Shown here piece by piece: positions 19,984 to 29,221 of a DNA stretch of 64,000 nucleotides. Location: assembly GCA_963788965.1 (NCBI GenBank), contig CAWBIK010000005.1:868001-932000 (forward strand), written 5' to 3'. This stretch comes from QHXQ01 sp963788965. Lineage in GTDB: Bacteria; Acidobacteriota; Blastocatellia; Pyrinomonadales; Pyrinomonadaceae. The first letter of the stretch is position 1. The number at the start of each line of letters is the position of its first letter. Under the pieces are notes generated by a model. It was given only the letters and a program-made list of their open reading frames with translations, made no database searches and was not told where the DNA came from. Position numbers and translations under genes: made by a program.

Positions 19984-20142
19984 TCAATCAAGCAGACGTA
20001 ACAACAAAGAACGCGTCTGCACAAACGCTGCTTCGTCCGGCCGCGCGCAATAAAAGGCAGACAGATCGACCGCGTGTATGACGTGCAGCGCGTGCTCGAC
20101 CGCTTCGGTCAACGCGGAAGTTATCTTTTCTGACTCGACCAC
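19984..20142 (-). CDS. small hypothetical protein (52 aa)
   Basis: Short frame starting GTG at 20142, 6 bp after the GNAT stop codon, ending TGA at 19984. It reads MVESEKITSALTEAVEHALH, then IHAVDLSAFYCARPDEAAF and a leucine-rich end, with codon usage like its neighbours. There is no clear ribosome site, so it would rely on coupling to the GNAT gene. Unknown; it may be chance. Confidence 0.35.
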   Translation of the reverse strand: MVESEKITSALTEAVEHALHVIHAVDLSAFYCARPDEAAFVQTRSLLLRLLD

Positions 20143-20148
20143 GGCCCG

Positions 20149-20700
20149 TTAAAGTTGCAACGGCGAATCGGCCCACTCTTCGCGTGTCAGTCCGTAGTAA
20201 TGCAGATCGAAGTGCGTGCCGCGCGTGAAGACCACGCGCCTGAGCGTACCCTCGCGCGTGAAGCCGAGCCGCTCATGCAGCGCGATGGACGCGGCGTTAT
20301 ACGAGTGGACGCCGACCGTGACCTTCTGATAACGCAACTCGTCGAAGTAGTACTTGACGACGAGCCGGATCGCTTCGCTTGCGTAACCGCGCCGTTGATG
20401 CTCGGCGGCGATCTGTATGCCGTAACTGAACACGCCCCGGCGCGGGTCGCAGTGGTGCGTGTCAATCGAGCCGACGGGCGTGGCGGTCGCGTCTTCGATC
20501 AACCAGTGAAACGCGTCGTGCTCAAGTTTGCGCAGCGCCTTGTCCGCGAACTCTTGGCGCACCTGTGCGCGCGCTACGGGCGGCCACAAAAAATCGAGGC
20601 TCCGCCCCGTCTCGCTGTCCAAGTTCCAGCGCCAGAACGTGTCGGCATCTTCCGGTTCGACGCCGCGCAGACGTACCTTTTGCCCTTGCCAGAAATTCAT
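20149..20700 (-). CDS. GNAT-family N-acetyltransferase, RimJ/RimL-like
   Basis: Acetyl-CoA-dependent acetyltransferase, 183 aa from the ATG at 20700. N-terminal VRLRGVEPEDADTFWRWNLD is the usual first strand and helix; IQIAAEHQRRGYASEAIRLV carries the acetyl-CoA pyrophosphate loop; VHSYNAASIALHERLGFTRE is the family C-terminal motif. The frame continues upstream of 20700, but that part is not GNAT-like and GAGG lies before 20700. Acceptor substrate unknown; family members acetylate ribosomal proteins, amino acids or antibiotics. Confidence 0.85.
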   Translation of the reverse strand: MNFWQGQKVRLRGVEPEDADTFWRWNLDSETGRSLDFLWPPVARAQVRQEFADKALRKLEHDAFHWLIEDATATPVGSIDTHHCDPRRGVFSYGIQIAAEHQRRGYASEAIRLVVKYYFDELRYQKVTVGVHSYNAASIALHERLGFTREGTLRRVVFTRGTHFDLHYYGLTREEWADSPLQL

Positions 20701-20907
20701 GTGCGCCTCGACGGCAAAGTGTAACGGGCGTGCGCCCAAGCTGTCACTCGCGCGCACACAGATAAACTCATCGCGTTGACGAACGACGACCGCCGTGAGT
20801 TCGTTGACAGTCATCGGGGGCGCGCCTATGCTTGACGCCATTGACGTGCGTAAATTTTTTCTCTCCCGTGACCCGACCGCAGATTTACGTGCTTGAGGTG
20901 CGCGGTC

Positions 20908-23541
20908 ATGTCGCAGCCAACCTACCTGACTTCGGGCAGTCGCGTCGGCATCGTCGGCGCGGGGCCGGCCGGTTCGTTCTTCGCCATCGAACTACTGCGC
21001 CGCGCGCGTGCGTTGGGCCTCAACCTTGCGGTTGACATCTTCGACGGCAAGAGCTTCGCCAAGAAGGGCGCGCCCGGCTGCAACATGTGCGCGGGCGCAA
21101 TCGGCCACAGCCTGATCGAAGAGATCGAACACGCCACTACGACCATCCCGCCGCAAGTCATCCACAACGAGATCGAAGGCTACGCCGTGCATTATCAAGA
21201 TGCCTCGGCGCGGCTGGCGAACGAGCCGGGGCGGCGCATCTACGGCGTCTATCGCGGCGCGGGGCCGGTCAGCACCGACAGCCCCGACGGCGCGCGCAGC
21301 TTCGATCAATTCCTGCTCACACAGGCCGTCAACTTGGGCGCGCGCCACGTCCCGCTGAACGTGCAAGACATAGACGTGCCCGCGAACCTTGAACGTCGCC
21401 CCGCGATCAAAACCAGCGACGGGCAAGAGATCGAGTTCGACTTAGTAGTCGGCGCGTTCGGCGTCAACTCGCAACTGAGCCAGCGGCTGATCTACGGTTA
21501 TCAACCGCCGCCGACGTGGAAGACGTGCGTGATCGAAGCGCGCGTCGCGCCTGAGTTTCAACGCGAACGACTCGGCAACTTGATCCACTTCTTCGTCCTC
21601 AAGCAACCGGGCGTGCGCTACATCGCGCTCATCCCGAAGGGCGAACACGTCACCGTCACCGCCATCGGCGAAGGCGTGGACGTGGTTTCGACCGAGCGGC
21701 TGTTGCGCGAGTCATACATGCGCGACTATCTGCCTGCCGATTGGCGACTCGATTGTCATTGTCACCCGCGCGTCGCCGTCGGCGCGGCCCGACTGCCCTA
21801 TAGCGACCGTTTCGTCATCGTCGGCGACGCATCAGATTCACGCTATTTGAAGAACGGCGTCGAGTCCGCACTCGTCACCGCGCGCTTGGCGGCCGACTGC
21901 GTGATCAATCATGGCGTCACGGCGCGGGATTTTGAAGAACACTTCTGGCGACAATGCGAACGGGCCTTCGGCCACGATAACGTGTACGGGCGCGCGCTCT
22001 TTAAAATCTACGACCGCTTCTTCCCGCACCCGCTCGTCGCGCCCGTCTATTTCGCCGTGCTGCACGCCGAGCGCAAGATGGGCAAACAGCACGCGCTGCT
22101 GTCCGATGCTCTGCTCGCAGCTTTCACGGGCGACCAACCATACAAACGCATCCTCTTGCGCGCGCTGCACCCGCGCCTCGCCGCGCGCATGGCCAGCCAC
22201 GCAGGCTCGCTCGTCTTCGACGAAGTGCGCACGCGCATCACGCGCACAGAGCGCCGACGTTTACGCGGCTTGCGCTTGCGCGACGACGCGCGCGTCCTCG
22301 TCATCGGCGGCGGCCCCGGCGGCGCGTCGTGCGCTATCCGCCTGTTGCAAGAGTCGCGGCGACGCGGCATGCGCCTGCGCGTCTCGATCTACGAACCGAA
22401 ACAGTTTCCGCGCCAACACAACCCGTGCATGGGCGTGCTTGCGCCGCCGACCGCCGAAATCCTGCGCGCGCAATTGCACATAGACCTGCCCGCCGCGCTC
22501 GTCAAACGCACGATCAAAGGTTATCGCCTGCACAGCGACTCGAACGAGATCGAACTGCGCGCGCCGACGACGGAAGAACCGGCCCTGATGGTGTCGCGCT
22601 CCGAGTTCGACCAGTTATTACTTGAGCGCGCACGCGCGGAAGGCGCGCACATCTTAGGCGACCGCGTGACGGGCTTAGAGTTTCATCCTGAAAATCTCGA
22701 ACATCCCGTGCGCGTCTATTCGGAAGGCGAATCGCGCTCGGCCGATATGGTCGTCGCGGCGTGCGGGTTGGACGATGGCTTGCTGTCCGTGCTCGAACAG
22801 GTCAGCCCGCGCGCGCATCGTTATCAACGGCCGCGCGAGACGATGCATTCAATCATCGTCCGGCTCACATGCGACGAACGTTATGTGACGACGCGGCTCG
22901 GCGGCCAGATTCACGCGTTTCTGTTGAGCGAGTTGCCGCGCATCGAGTTCGGCGCGATCACGCCGAAGCAGGATCACGTCTTGGTCAACATCATGGGCCG
23001 GCGCGTGACCTCGATTGACATGGAAGACTTTCTGTTGCATCGGAAAGTGCGAACACTTTTGCCGCGCTTCGATCTGCAACGGCTCGACTTCTACGAAGGG
23101 CACGCGCCCGTGCGCCATGCGCGCAACGTCTCGTGGGATCGCTTCATGGCGGTGGGCGACGCGACGGGCTGGCTGCGCCCCTTCAAAGGCATGGGCATCA
23201 CGACCGCGATGCAGACCGGCATCGCCGCCGCCGACGTGATGCTTGAACGCGGCATCGACGCCGCCGCCCTCGAAGCTTACACGCGCCACACGCTCGCACT
23301 CACCGAGGACCACCGGCACGGCCGGCTCCTGCGCCAACTCCTGCGGCAAGGCATGGGCTTTCGCATGATCGACGGCCTCATCGAACTCGCCAAGACGAAC
23401 CGCGACCTCTACGCCATCCTCTACGCCGTCATCTCCGGCCGCGGCTCCTATCGTCGCATCACGCACGAACTGCTCCACGCCGCCCTGCTCTGGCAAGTCG
23501 GCACACTGGCCCTGCGCCGCGTGCTGCGCCCCGTCGGCTGA
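20908..23541 (+). CDS. double-length (tandem-fused) geranylgeranyl reductase-like FAD oxidoreductase
   Basis: Two flavoprotein modules fused in one 877-aa chain. Module 1 (about 1-440) has VGIVGAGPAGSFFAIELL and CNMCAGAI; module 2 (about 460-877) repeats the design with VLVIGGGPGGASCAIRLLQE and NPCMGVL. Each also has the later FAD motif (VGDASDSRYLKNGVESAL in module 1, VGDATGWLRPFKGMGITTAM in module 2). Single-module relatives reduce isoprenoid double bonds or act as FixC/geranylgeranyl reductases. No membrane span is obvious. The ATG at 20908 follows GAGGTG. It stands alone on the plus strand; lipid or quinone reduction is an inference. Confidence 0.8.
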   Translation: MSQPTYLTSGSRVGIVGAGPAGSFFAIELLRRARALGLNLAVDIFDGKSFAKKGAPGCNMCAGAIGHSLIEEIEHATTTIPPQVIHNEIEGYAVHYQDASARLANEPGRRIYGVYRGAGPVSTDSPDGARSFDQFLLTQAVNLGARHVPLNVQDIDVPANLERRPAIKTSDGQEIEFDLVVGAFGVNSQLSQRLIYGYQPPPTWKTCVIEARVAPEFQRERLGNLIHFFVLKQPGVRYIALIPKGEHVTVTAIGEGVDVVSTERLLRESYMRDYLPADWRLDCHCHPRVAVGAARLPYSDRFVIVGDASDSRYLKNGVESALVTARLAADCVINHGVTARDFEEHFWRQCERAFGHDNVYGRALFKIYDRFFPHPLVAPVYFAVLHAERKMGKQHALLSDALLAAFTGDQPYKRILLRALHPRLAARMASHAGSLVFDEVRTRITRTERRRLRGLRLRDDARVLVIGGGPGGASCAIRLLQESRRRGMRLRVSIYEPKQFPRQHNPCMGVLAPPTAEILRAQLHIDLPAALVKRTIKGYRLHSDSNEIELRAPTTEEPALMVSRSEFDQLLLERARAEGAHILGDRVTGLEFHPENLEHPVRVYSEGESRSADMVVAACGLDDGLLSVLEQVSPRAHRYQRPRETMHSIIVRLTCDERYVTTRLGGQIHAFLLSELPRIEFGAITPKQDHVLVNIMGRRVTSIDMEDFLLHRKVRTLLPRFDLQRLDFYEGHAPVRHARNVSWDRFMAVGDATGWLRPFKGMGITTAMQTGIAAADVMLERGIDAAALEAYTRHTLALTEDHRHGRLLRQLLRQGMGFRMIDGLIELAKTNRDLYAILYAVISGRGSYRRITHELLHAALLWQVGTLALRRVLRPVG

Positions 23542-23624
23542 AATGAAATGAAAAGTTATCGCCTTGCTGTTGTATTATCAAGGTCAGGCAAAGAATGAAT
23601 TTTAACTGCTCCGGGTGAAGTCTT

Positions 23625-24185
23625 ATGTCGGTTCAAATCGCAAAGCGTTACTTCAACGTGTCGGAATACTACCGCATGGCCGAGGCGGGGATTCTCACCG
23701 AGGATGACCGTGTTGAGTTGCTCGACGGGGAGATTATTAAAATGAGTCCTATCGGAAGCTCGCACGCGGCGTGCGTCAAAGGTCTTAACCAACTCATACA
23801 ACAATTGCTGGGGCAAGCTGTGCTGGTCGGCGTGCAAGACCCGATCCGGCTCAATGATTTTTCAGAGCCGCAACCGGACGTTGCCTTGCTGCGACCACGT
23901 GCGGATCGGTACGCGCAGGCGCATCCGACGCCCGCAGAGGTGCTGTTAGTTATTGAAGTGTCGGATACGACCGTGCAGTTTGATCGCAATGTTAAAGTGC
24001 CGCTCTATGCGCGGGCCGGTATACCTGAAGTATGGTTGATTGATCTGCAACAAAAAATGATCGAACTTTACACGCAGCCTGCGGGCGGCGCGTATCAGGT
24101 GCAACGGCAAGTAGGGCGCGGCGAGCAATTGACGGCCGAGACGATCTCGCAACTGTCGCTGAGCGTTGATGCTGTCCTCGGTTAG
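23625..24185 (+). CDS. Uma2-family (DUF820) putative endonuclease
   Basis: Restriction-endonuclease-like fold protein, 186 aa, of the Uma2 family abundant in cyanobacteria and some soil bacteria. Typical segments are FNVSEYYRMAEAGILTEDDR, VELLDGEIIKMSPIGSSHA, PQPDVALLRP, VLLVIEVSDTTVQFD and YARAGIPEVWLIDL, which hold the PD-(D/E)xK-like acidic residues. It is a single-gene unit; the biological role of the family is not established. Confidence 0.92.
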   Translation: MSVQIAKRYFNVSEYYRMAEAGILTEDDRVELLDGEIIKMSPIGSSHAACVKGLNQLIQQLLGQAVLVGVQDPIRLNDFSEPQPDVALLRPRADRYAQAHPTPAEVLLVIEVSDTTVQFDRNVKVPLYARAGIPEVWLIDLQQKMIELYTQPAGGAYQVQRQVGRGEQLTAETISQLSLSVDAVLG

Positions 24186-24234
24186 ATTTCCTCATCGCTA
24201 CTCTCCAGCCACGAACCGCGCAGGAGTTTCCGTC

Positions 24235-25625
24235 ATGTACTTCAAACAGTTCTATCTCGGCTGTCTGGCGCACGCTTCGTATTTGATTGGGGCAAACGGC
24301 GAGGCGGCGGTCGTCGATCCGCAGCGCGACGTTGACCAGTACATTGCGGAGGCCGACGCGCAAGGTTGCAAGATCAAGTACGTCATCGAGACGCACTTGC
24401 ACGCCGACTTCGTGAGCGGTCATCGGGAACTCGCGGCGCGCACCGGCGCGGAGATCGTCTTCGGTGCAAAGGCGGGCGCGGAGTTGCCGCACCGCGCCGT
24501 CAAAGATGGCGATGAACTCGAACTCGGCCCCGTCGTCTTGCGCGTCCTTGAGACGCCGGGGCACACGCCCGAAAGCATCTCGCTCGTTGTGATCGATACA
24601 AGCGTCTCGGACGAACCGCAGAAGGTCTTGACCGGCGACACGCTCTTTATCGGCGACGTGGGGCGGCCCGATCTGGCGGGCGCGCGCGGCTACACGAAAG
24701 AGATGATGGCGGGCTTGCTATACGACAGCTTGCACGAGAAGTTGCTCACGCTCGACGACGCGGTTGAGGTCTATCCGGCGCACGGTGCAGGCTCGATGTG
24801 CGGGCGCAACATGTCGCAGGAAAAGTCTTCGACCATCGGGCAGCAGCGGCAGTTCAACTATGCGTTGCAGCCGATGGCGCGCGCCGAGTTTGTCGCCATG
24901 ATGACGCGCGACCTGCCCGAACAGCCCGCCTACTTCGCGCGCGACGCAGAGATCAACCGCGCGGGCGCACCGCCCCTCGCAGAGTTGCCGCGCCCCGTCG
25001 CGCTCACGCCCGCCGAAGTAGTTCAAGCAACTGAACAGGGCGCAGTGTTGCTCGACGTGCGCCCGGCAGCAGAGTTCGGCGCGGGCCACGTGCCCGGTGC
25101 AATCAACATCGGCCTCGGCGGACAGTTTGCGATCTGGCCGGGAGTCTCGTCGCGCTCAATGCGCCCGTGGTGATCATCGCCGGGGCTGACGAGCAGGTGG
25201 CCGAAGCGGCGATGCGTTTGGCGCGGGTCGGTCTTGAAGACGTGCGCGGTTATTTGCGCGGCGGCATGGACGCGTGGCGCGCGAGCGGGCGGGCGTTGAG
25301 TTGCGTGCCGCAAATCTCCGTCGCCGAGTTGCGGCAGATGCTCGCGGCGCAACCCGACCTGCAAGTGCTCGACGTGCGCCGCGCGCCCGAATACACGAGC
25401 GGGCATGTGCCCACGGCGCAGAGCGCCCCGCTCGCGCAACTCGAACGCGAACTCGACACGTTGAAGCTCGATCCCGCGCGCCCGCTCGCGGTCATCTGCG
25501 CGGGCGGCTATCGTTCCAGCGCCGCCACCGGCATCCTCGCCCGCCACGGCTTCACCAATCTCACCAACGTCACCGGCGGCACAAGCGCATGGACGAGCGC
25601 AGGCTACGAAACAGAACAGCCGTAA
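24235..25625 (+). CDS. MBL-fold hydrolase fused to two rhodanese domains, single-base frameshift
   Basis: Persulfide dioxygenase-like protein of about 463 aa: an N-terminal metallo-beta-lactamase domain (YVIETHLHADFVSGHRELAA, TPGHTPESISLVV, LTGDTLFIGDVGRPDLAG) and two C-terminal rhodanese domains. The first rhodanese (LLDVRPAAEFGAGHVPGAIN) breaks at about 25137, where the frame changes after GGQFAIW; restoring one G (TGG-GCC) joins it to GSLVALNAPVVIIAG. The second rhodanese has VICAGGYRSSAATG as its catalytic loop. ATG 24235 follows AGGAG. Acts in sulfide/glutathione persulfide oxidation; the sulfate transporter follows. Confidence 0.88.
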
Positions 25626-25638
25626 CAAGTGACGCAGC

Positions 25639-25710
25639 AGCGGTCGGCTTTCAGCGAGCAGCTAAAGACAAAAAGCTGACGGCTGACTGCTGATCGCCGA
25701 CCGCTTTTTT
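25639..25710 (+). terminator. palindromic repeat with T-run after the MBL-rhodanese gene
   Basis: Arms 25639-25648 and 25696-25705 (AGCGGTCGGC/GCCGACCGCT) enclose further GCTGAC/GTCAGC-type words and are followed by TTTTTT. It lies 14 bp past the stop codon and looks like an intrinsic terminator built from the local repeat family. Confidence 0.6.
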
Positions 25711-25827
25711 TATCCTTGCCACTGTTTACCTGTCACGGCTTTCTGTGTTATAGACGCACGTACCCGCACAGGCAGCAGAGTCGTCAGAGGTTCGTGGTCG
25801 CCCGGAGTTGGTGGAGGTGTTACGAAC

Positions 25828-26883
25828 GTGAGACGGATAGGTGCATTCAGCAGACGGCGCAGCGCGCTCGGCGCGGCCGTTGCATGTGTGCTGATGAGCT
25901 TCGTCGTGCTGAGCAGTTGCGCGCCGAAACCGCAGACTAATAGCGGGGGCGGCGTGCAGTTGACGGTCTACGGTTTCTCGGTCATGAAAGAGTCGCTGGA
26001 GAAAGCGATCTTTCCGGGCTTCGCGGCGCAGTGGCAGCGCGAGCATGGGCAGGAGGTCAAGTTCGTCTCGTCGTTCGCCGGTTCGGAGACGGTCGTGAAT
26101 CAAATCCTGCAAGGCGTCAGCGCGGACATCGCGCTGCTCTCTATCGACCGCGACGCCACGCGGCTCAAACAAGGCGGCGCGGTCATGTCCGACTGGCATC
26201 AGTTGCCGCAGCAAGGCGTCGTCAACAAGACGCCCTTCATCATCCTCGTGCGCAAGGGCAACCCGAAAGGCATACGCGACTTCGCCGATCTGGCTAAGCC
26301 CGGCGTTAAACTGATCCATCCCGATCCCGTCAGTTCCGGCGGCGCGCAGTGGTCCATCCTTGCTATCTATGGTTCGGAGTTGATCAAGTCGGAAACAGAG
26401 ACGGGGCGACGCGACGACGGGCGCGCACACAAACTCTTGCAAGCCGTCTGGCACAACGTTATCTCGACGCCCGGCTCGGCGCGCGAGGCGCGCACGCAGT
26501 TCGAGACAGGCTTCGGCGACGCGCTGATCACATACGAGTTGGAAGGGCTGTTGATGAAGCAGACGAACGCGGCCATTGATGTCGTCGTGCCCGACGCAAC
26601 CATCTACAGCGAGCACCCGGCGGTCGTTGTGGACCGCAACGTGACTGAGGCGGAGCGCCCTGTCGTGGACGCCTTCATGCGTTACCTGTGGAGCGACGAG
26701 GCGCAGCAAGCCTTCGTCAAGTACCACTTCCACGCGGCGACAAACGACTCGTTCAACGAGGCGAACCCCGCGTTCGCGCACATCAATCACCCGTTCACCG
26801 TCGCTCTCTTCGGCGGCTGGGATCGGGCTTACCCCGACATCATCGAACGCGTCTTCCGCGATCAAGTACAGAGAGCGAAGTAG
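25828..26883 (+). CDS. sulfate ABC transporter substrate-binding protein
   Basis: Lipid-anchored periplasmic sulfate (or thiosulfate) binding protein, 351 aa. Signal and lipobox FVVLSSCAPK; mature part begins QLTVYGFSVMKESLEKAIFP, and further Sbp/CysP motifs are VKFVSSFAGSETVVNQILQG, IALLSIDRDATRL, VRKGNPKGIRDFADL and LIHPDPVSSGGAQWS. The GTG start follows GGAGGT. First gene of a three-gene transporter; a palindromic repeat separates it from the permease. Confidence 0.92.
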   Translation: MRRIGAFSRRRSALGAAVACVLMSFVVLSSCAPKPQTNSGGGVQLTVYGFSVMKESLEKAIFPGFAAQWQREHGQEVKFVSSFAGSETVVNQILQGVSADIALLSIDRDATRLKQGGAVMSDWHQLPQQGVVNKTPFIILVRKGNPKGIRDFADLAKPGVKLIHPDPVSSGGAQWSILAIYGSELIKSETETGRRDDGRAHKLLQAVWHNVISTPGSAREARTQFETGFGDALITYELEGLLMKQTNAAIDVVVPDATIYSEHPAVVVDRNVTEAERPVVDAFMRYLWSDEAQQAFVKYHFHAATNDSFNEANPAFAHINHPFTVALFGGWDRAYPDIIERVFRDQVQRAK

Positions 26884-26962
26884 GCAGTAGGCGGTAGGCA
26901 GTTGGCAGTTGTTACAAAACCTGCCAGCAACTGCCTACCGCATACTGTCTACAGCCTACTGA
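26882..26962. repeat. intergenic palindromic repeat, GTAGGCAGTAGGC family, inside the sulfate operon
   Basis: Direct near-repeats of GTAGGCAGT on the left face their reverse complements (ACTGCCTAC) on the right. It fills the whole 82-bp gap between the binding-protein stop and the permease ATG, so it could attenuate expression between the two genes. Confidence 0.75.
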
Positions 26963-26965
26963 CAC

Positions 26966-27802
26966 ATGAGCACAGCCATCTCCACCATGCGGCACGTGCG
27001 CGGCTTCGACGTGATGCGCCCTCTGAGCATCGTGGCGATGCTGGGGCTGATGCTGCCGCTCGTGCTGTTGCCGCTCGCGTCGATCTTTATCTTCGGGACG
27101 AGCAAGGGCTTGGGTAGTTTCTGGGCCGCACTGACCGCGCCGGAAGCGATCTTTGCAATGCAGTTGTCGCTCTTTACAAGCTTTTGGGCGACGGCCTTTA
27201 ACGTCGTCTTCGGCCTGTTCGCCGCCTACGTGCTTTCGCGTTACGACTTCTGGGGGCGCAACGCCGTCATCGTCACCATCTCGCTGCCGACCGCGATCCC
27301 TACGGCGGTCGCGGGCTTCGCGCTGTTGCTGTTGTGGGGGCCTTACGGTGTGCTCGGTCGCTTGCTTGCGCCGCATGGCATCCAACTGATGTTCACGGCG
27401 GGCGCGATCATTCTCGCCAACATCTTCGTCACGTTCCCGCTCGCCTTCGGCGTTATCAAGCCTGTGTTCGACACGATGAGCCGGTCGCTGGAAGAGGCGT
27501 CCGCGACCATCGGCGCGACGCGCTGGCAGACGTTCTGGCACGTCACGCTGCCGAGTTTGCGCGGCGCGATTGTGACCGGCGCACTGTTGACGTTTGCGCG
27601 CGCGGTCGGCGAGTTCGGTTCAACTATTCTTGTCTCCGGCAACCTCGCCATGCGAACGCAGACCGCGCCGCTCTACATCTTCGCCAAGTTCAACGAGGGC
27701 CAAGTCGAAGCGGCGAACGCCGTCGCCATCGTGCTCGCGCTCTTTTCATTCGCCGTCTTCAGCGTCCTGTTCCTTGCGCGCGATTGGCTCGACACGGACT
27801 GA
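26966..27802 (+). CDS. sulfate ABC transporter permease, CysT/CysW type
   Basis: Inner-membrane permease, 278 aa, about six helices. The ABC-interaction loop is EEASATIGATRWQTFWHVTL; other CysT-like stretches are ISLPTAIPTAVAGFALLLLW, YGVLGRLL, TFPLAFGVIKPVFDTM and FARAVGEFGSTILVSGNLA. Classic sulfate systems have two different permeases; only one is coded here, so it may form a homodimer or pair with a subunit coded elsewhere. It is 13 bp from the ATPase gene. Confidence 0.9.
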   Translation: MSTAISTMRHVRGFDVMRPLSIVAMLGLMLPLVLLPLASIFIFGTSKGLGSFWAALTAPEAIFAMQLSLFTSFWATAFNVVFGLFAAYVLSRYDFWGRNAVIVTISLPTAIPTAVAGFALLLLWGPYGVLGRLLAPHGIQLMFTAGAIILANIFVTFPLAFGVIKPVFDTMSRSLEEASATIGATRWQTFWHVTLPSLRGAIVTGALLTFARAVGEFGSTILVSGNLAMRTQTAPLYIFAKFNEGQVEAANAVAIVLALFSFAVFSVLFLARDWLDTD

Positions 27803-27815
27803 AGGGAACAAGTCG

Positions 27816-29099
27816 ATGCAGGCTGAACAAGCGAAAGTGAACAAGCCGAACGAGGTCAACGTGCCGACGGGCGCGGGCGTGGCCGGCGCGACCAACGAAA
27901 CACAAGCGCACCCCGAAGTCGCGGCGCGCGTCATCGGTTTGAGCAAGAGTTTCAAAGGCACGTCCGTCTTGGAAGACGTGACGTTCGACGTGGCCGAAGG
28001 CGAGTCGCTTGTCTTGCTCGGCGCATCGGGCAGCGGCAAGACGACCATCCTGCGCATCATGGCGGGCCTCGCCGAACCGGACACAGGGCGCGTCGTCCTG
28101 CACGGGCGCGACGTGACGGAACTGCCCGCGCGCGAGCGCGGCGTCGGCGTCATCTTTCAAGACTACGCGCTCTTTCCGCGCATGACCGTCGAGAAGAACA
28201 TCTCTTATGGTTTGCGTATACGGAAACGACCACGGCGCGAGATCAAGGAAACGGTCGAACGCCTGCTCGCGCTCGTCCGCTTGGAAGAACATCGCAAGAA
28301 GTATCCGGCGCAACTCTCCGGTGGGCAGCAACAACGCGTGGCGATTGCGCGCACGCTTGCTTATCAACCACAGGTCCTATTGTTCGACGAACCCTTCGGC
28401 GCGCTCGACGCGCAGACGCGCGTACACCTGCGCCGCGAGATACGCGCGCTGCTGCGTGAGATCAAAGTGCCGGCCGTTTTCATCACACACGATCAAGAAG
28501 AAGCATTAGAACTCGGCGACCGCATCGCCGTCCTGCACACCGGCCGGCTCGAACAGATTGGCACGCCCGACGAGGTTTACAACAAACCGGAGACAGAGTA
28601 CGTCGCCACCTTTCTCGGCGCGGCCAACCTGCTGGTCGGCGTCGTCAACCACGGCACGGTCGAACTCGGCACAGCCATTATCCCCGCGCACGAAGAGACC
28701 GCGCGTTTCCGCGACGGGCAATCGGTCAAACTCGTCTTCCGGCCCGAAGATGTGTGCCTGAGCACGACGGGCGTGCTGCCCGCCGGTTGTCGGCGTCTAA
28801 CCAACGGCGTCGTCGAAGAGGTCAACTTCGTCGGCGCATACGAACGGTTGATATTGCGGCTCGACCTCATCATGCGCCAACCGCAAACGGACGAACCACC
28901 GCTCTACAACGTCGCCATCACCACCCCCGAACGACGCATCGGCGTGCCCATCATGGTCACGCGCCCCAAGCCCGAAGCCAGCGCCGCCCGCCTCCATCCC
29001 GGCGCACGCCTCGCCGTCGGCCTCACCACCTTCCGCGTCCTCCCCAACTACACGCTCGCCTCCGAACGCGCCAGCAAATCAGTCGATGTGCGAGGTTGA
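27816..29099 (+). CDS. sulfate ABC transporter ATP-binding protein, CysA type
   Basis: ATPase of the sulfate importer, 427 aa. Walker A LLGASGSGKTTI, signature QLSGGQQQRVAIAR, Walker B VLLFDEPFGALD, and TFITHDQEEALEL-type switch region (here VFITHDQEEALEL) identify the CysA/PotA class. The C-terminal third is a TOBE/regulatory domain (LVFRPEDVCLSTTG). An N-terminal extension of about 35 residues precedes the first ABC strand. ATG 27816 is preceded by AAGGGAA; the frame is open upstream but only inside the permease gene. Confidence 0.92.
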   Translation: MQAEQAKVNKPNEVNVPTGAGVAGATNETQAHPEVAARVIGLSKSFKGTSVLEDVTFDVAEGESLVLLGASGSGKTTILRIMAGLAEPDTGRVVLHGRDVTELPARERGVGVIFQDYALFPRMTVEKNISYGLRIRKRPRREIKETVERLLALVRLEEHRKKYPAQLSGGQQQRVAIARTLAYQPQVLLFDEPFGALDAQTRVHLRREIRALLREIKVPAVFITHDQEEALELGDRIAVLHTGRLEQIGTPDEVYNKPETEYVATFLGAANLLVGVVNHGTVELGTAIIPAHEETARFRDGQSVKLVFRPEDVCLSTTGVLPAGCRRLTNGVVEEVNFVGAYERLILRLDLIMRQPQTDEPPLYNVAITTPERRIGVPIMVTRPKPEASAARLHPGARLAVGLTTFRVLPNYTLASERASKSVDVRG

Positions 29100-29221
29100 T
29101 TTGCGTGGGCGCAGACGCGCACGTCGCTTGCAGTTTAGTTGACTCATTCCGCGCCCCGCGTTTAGCATGCCGTCAAAGCAAAACTAACTTTCGCTGCGTG
29201 CGCGTGTGGAAGAGGGAGCGT

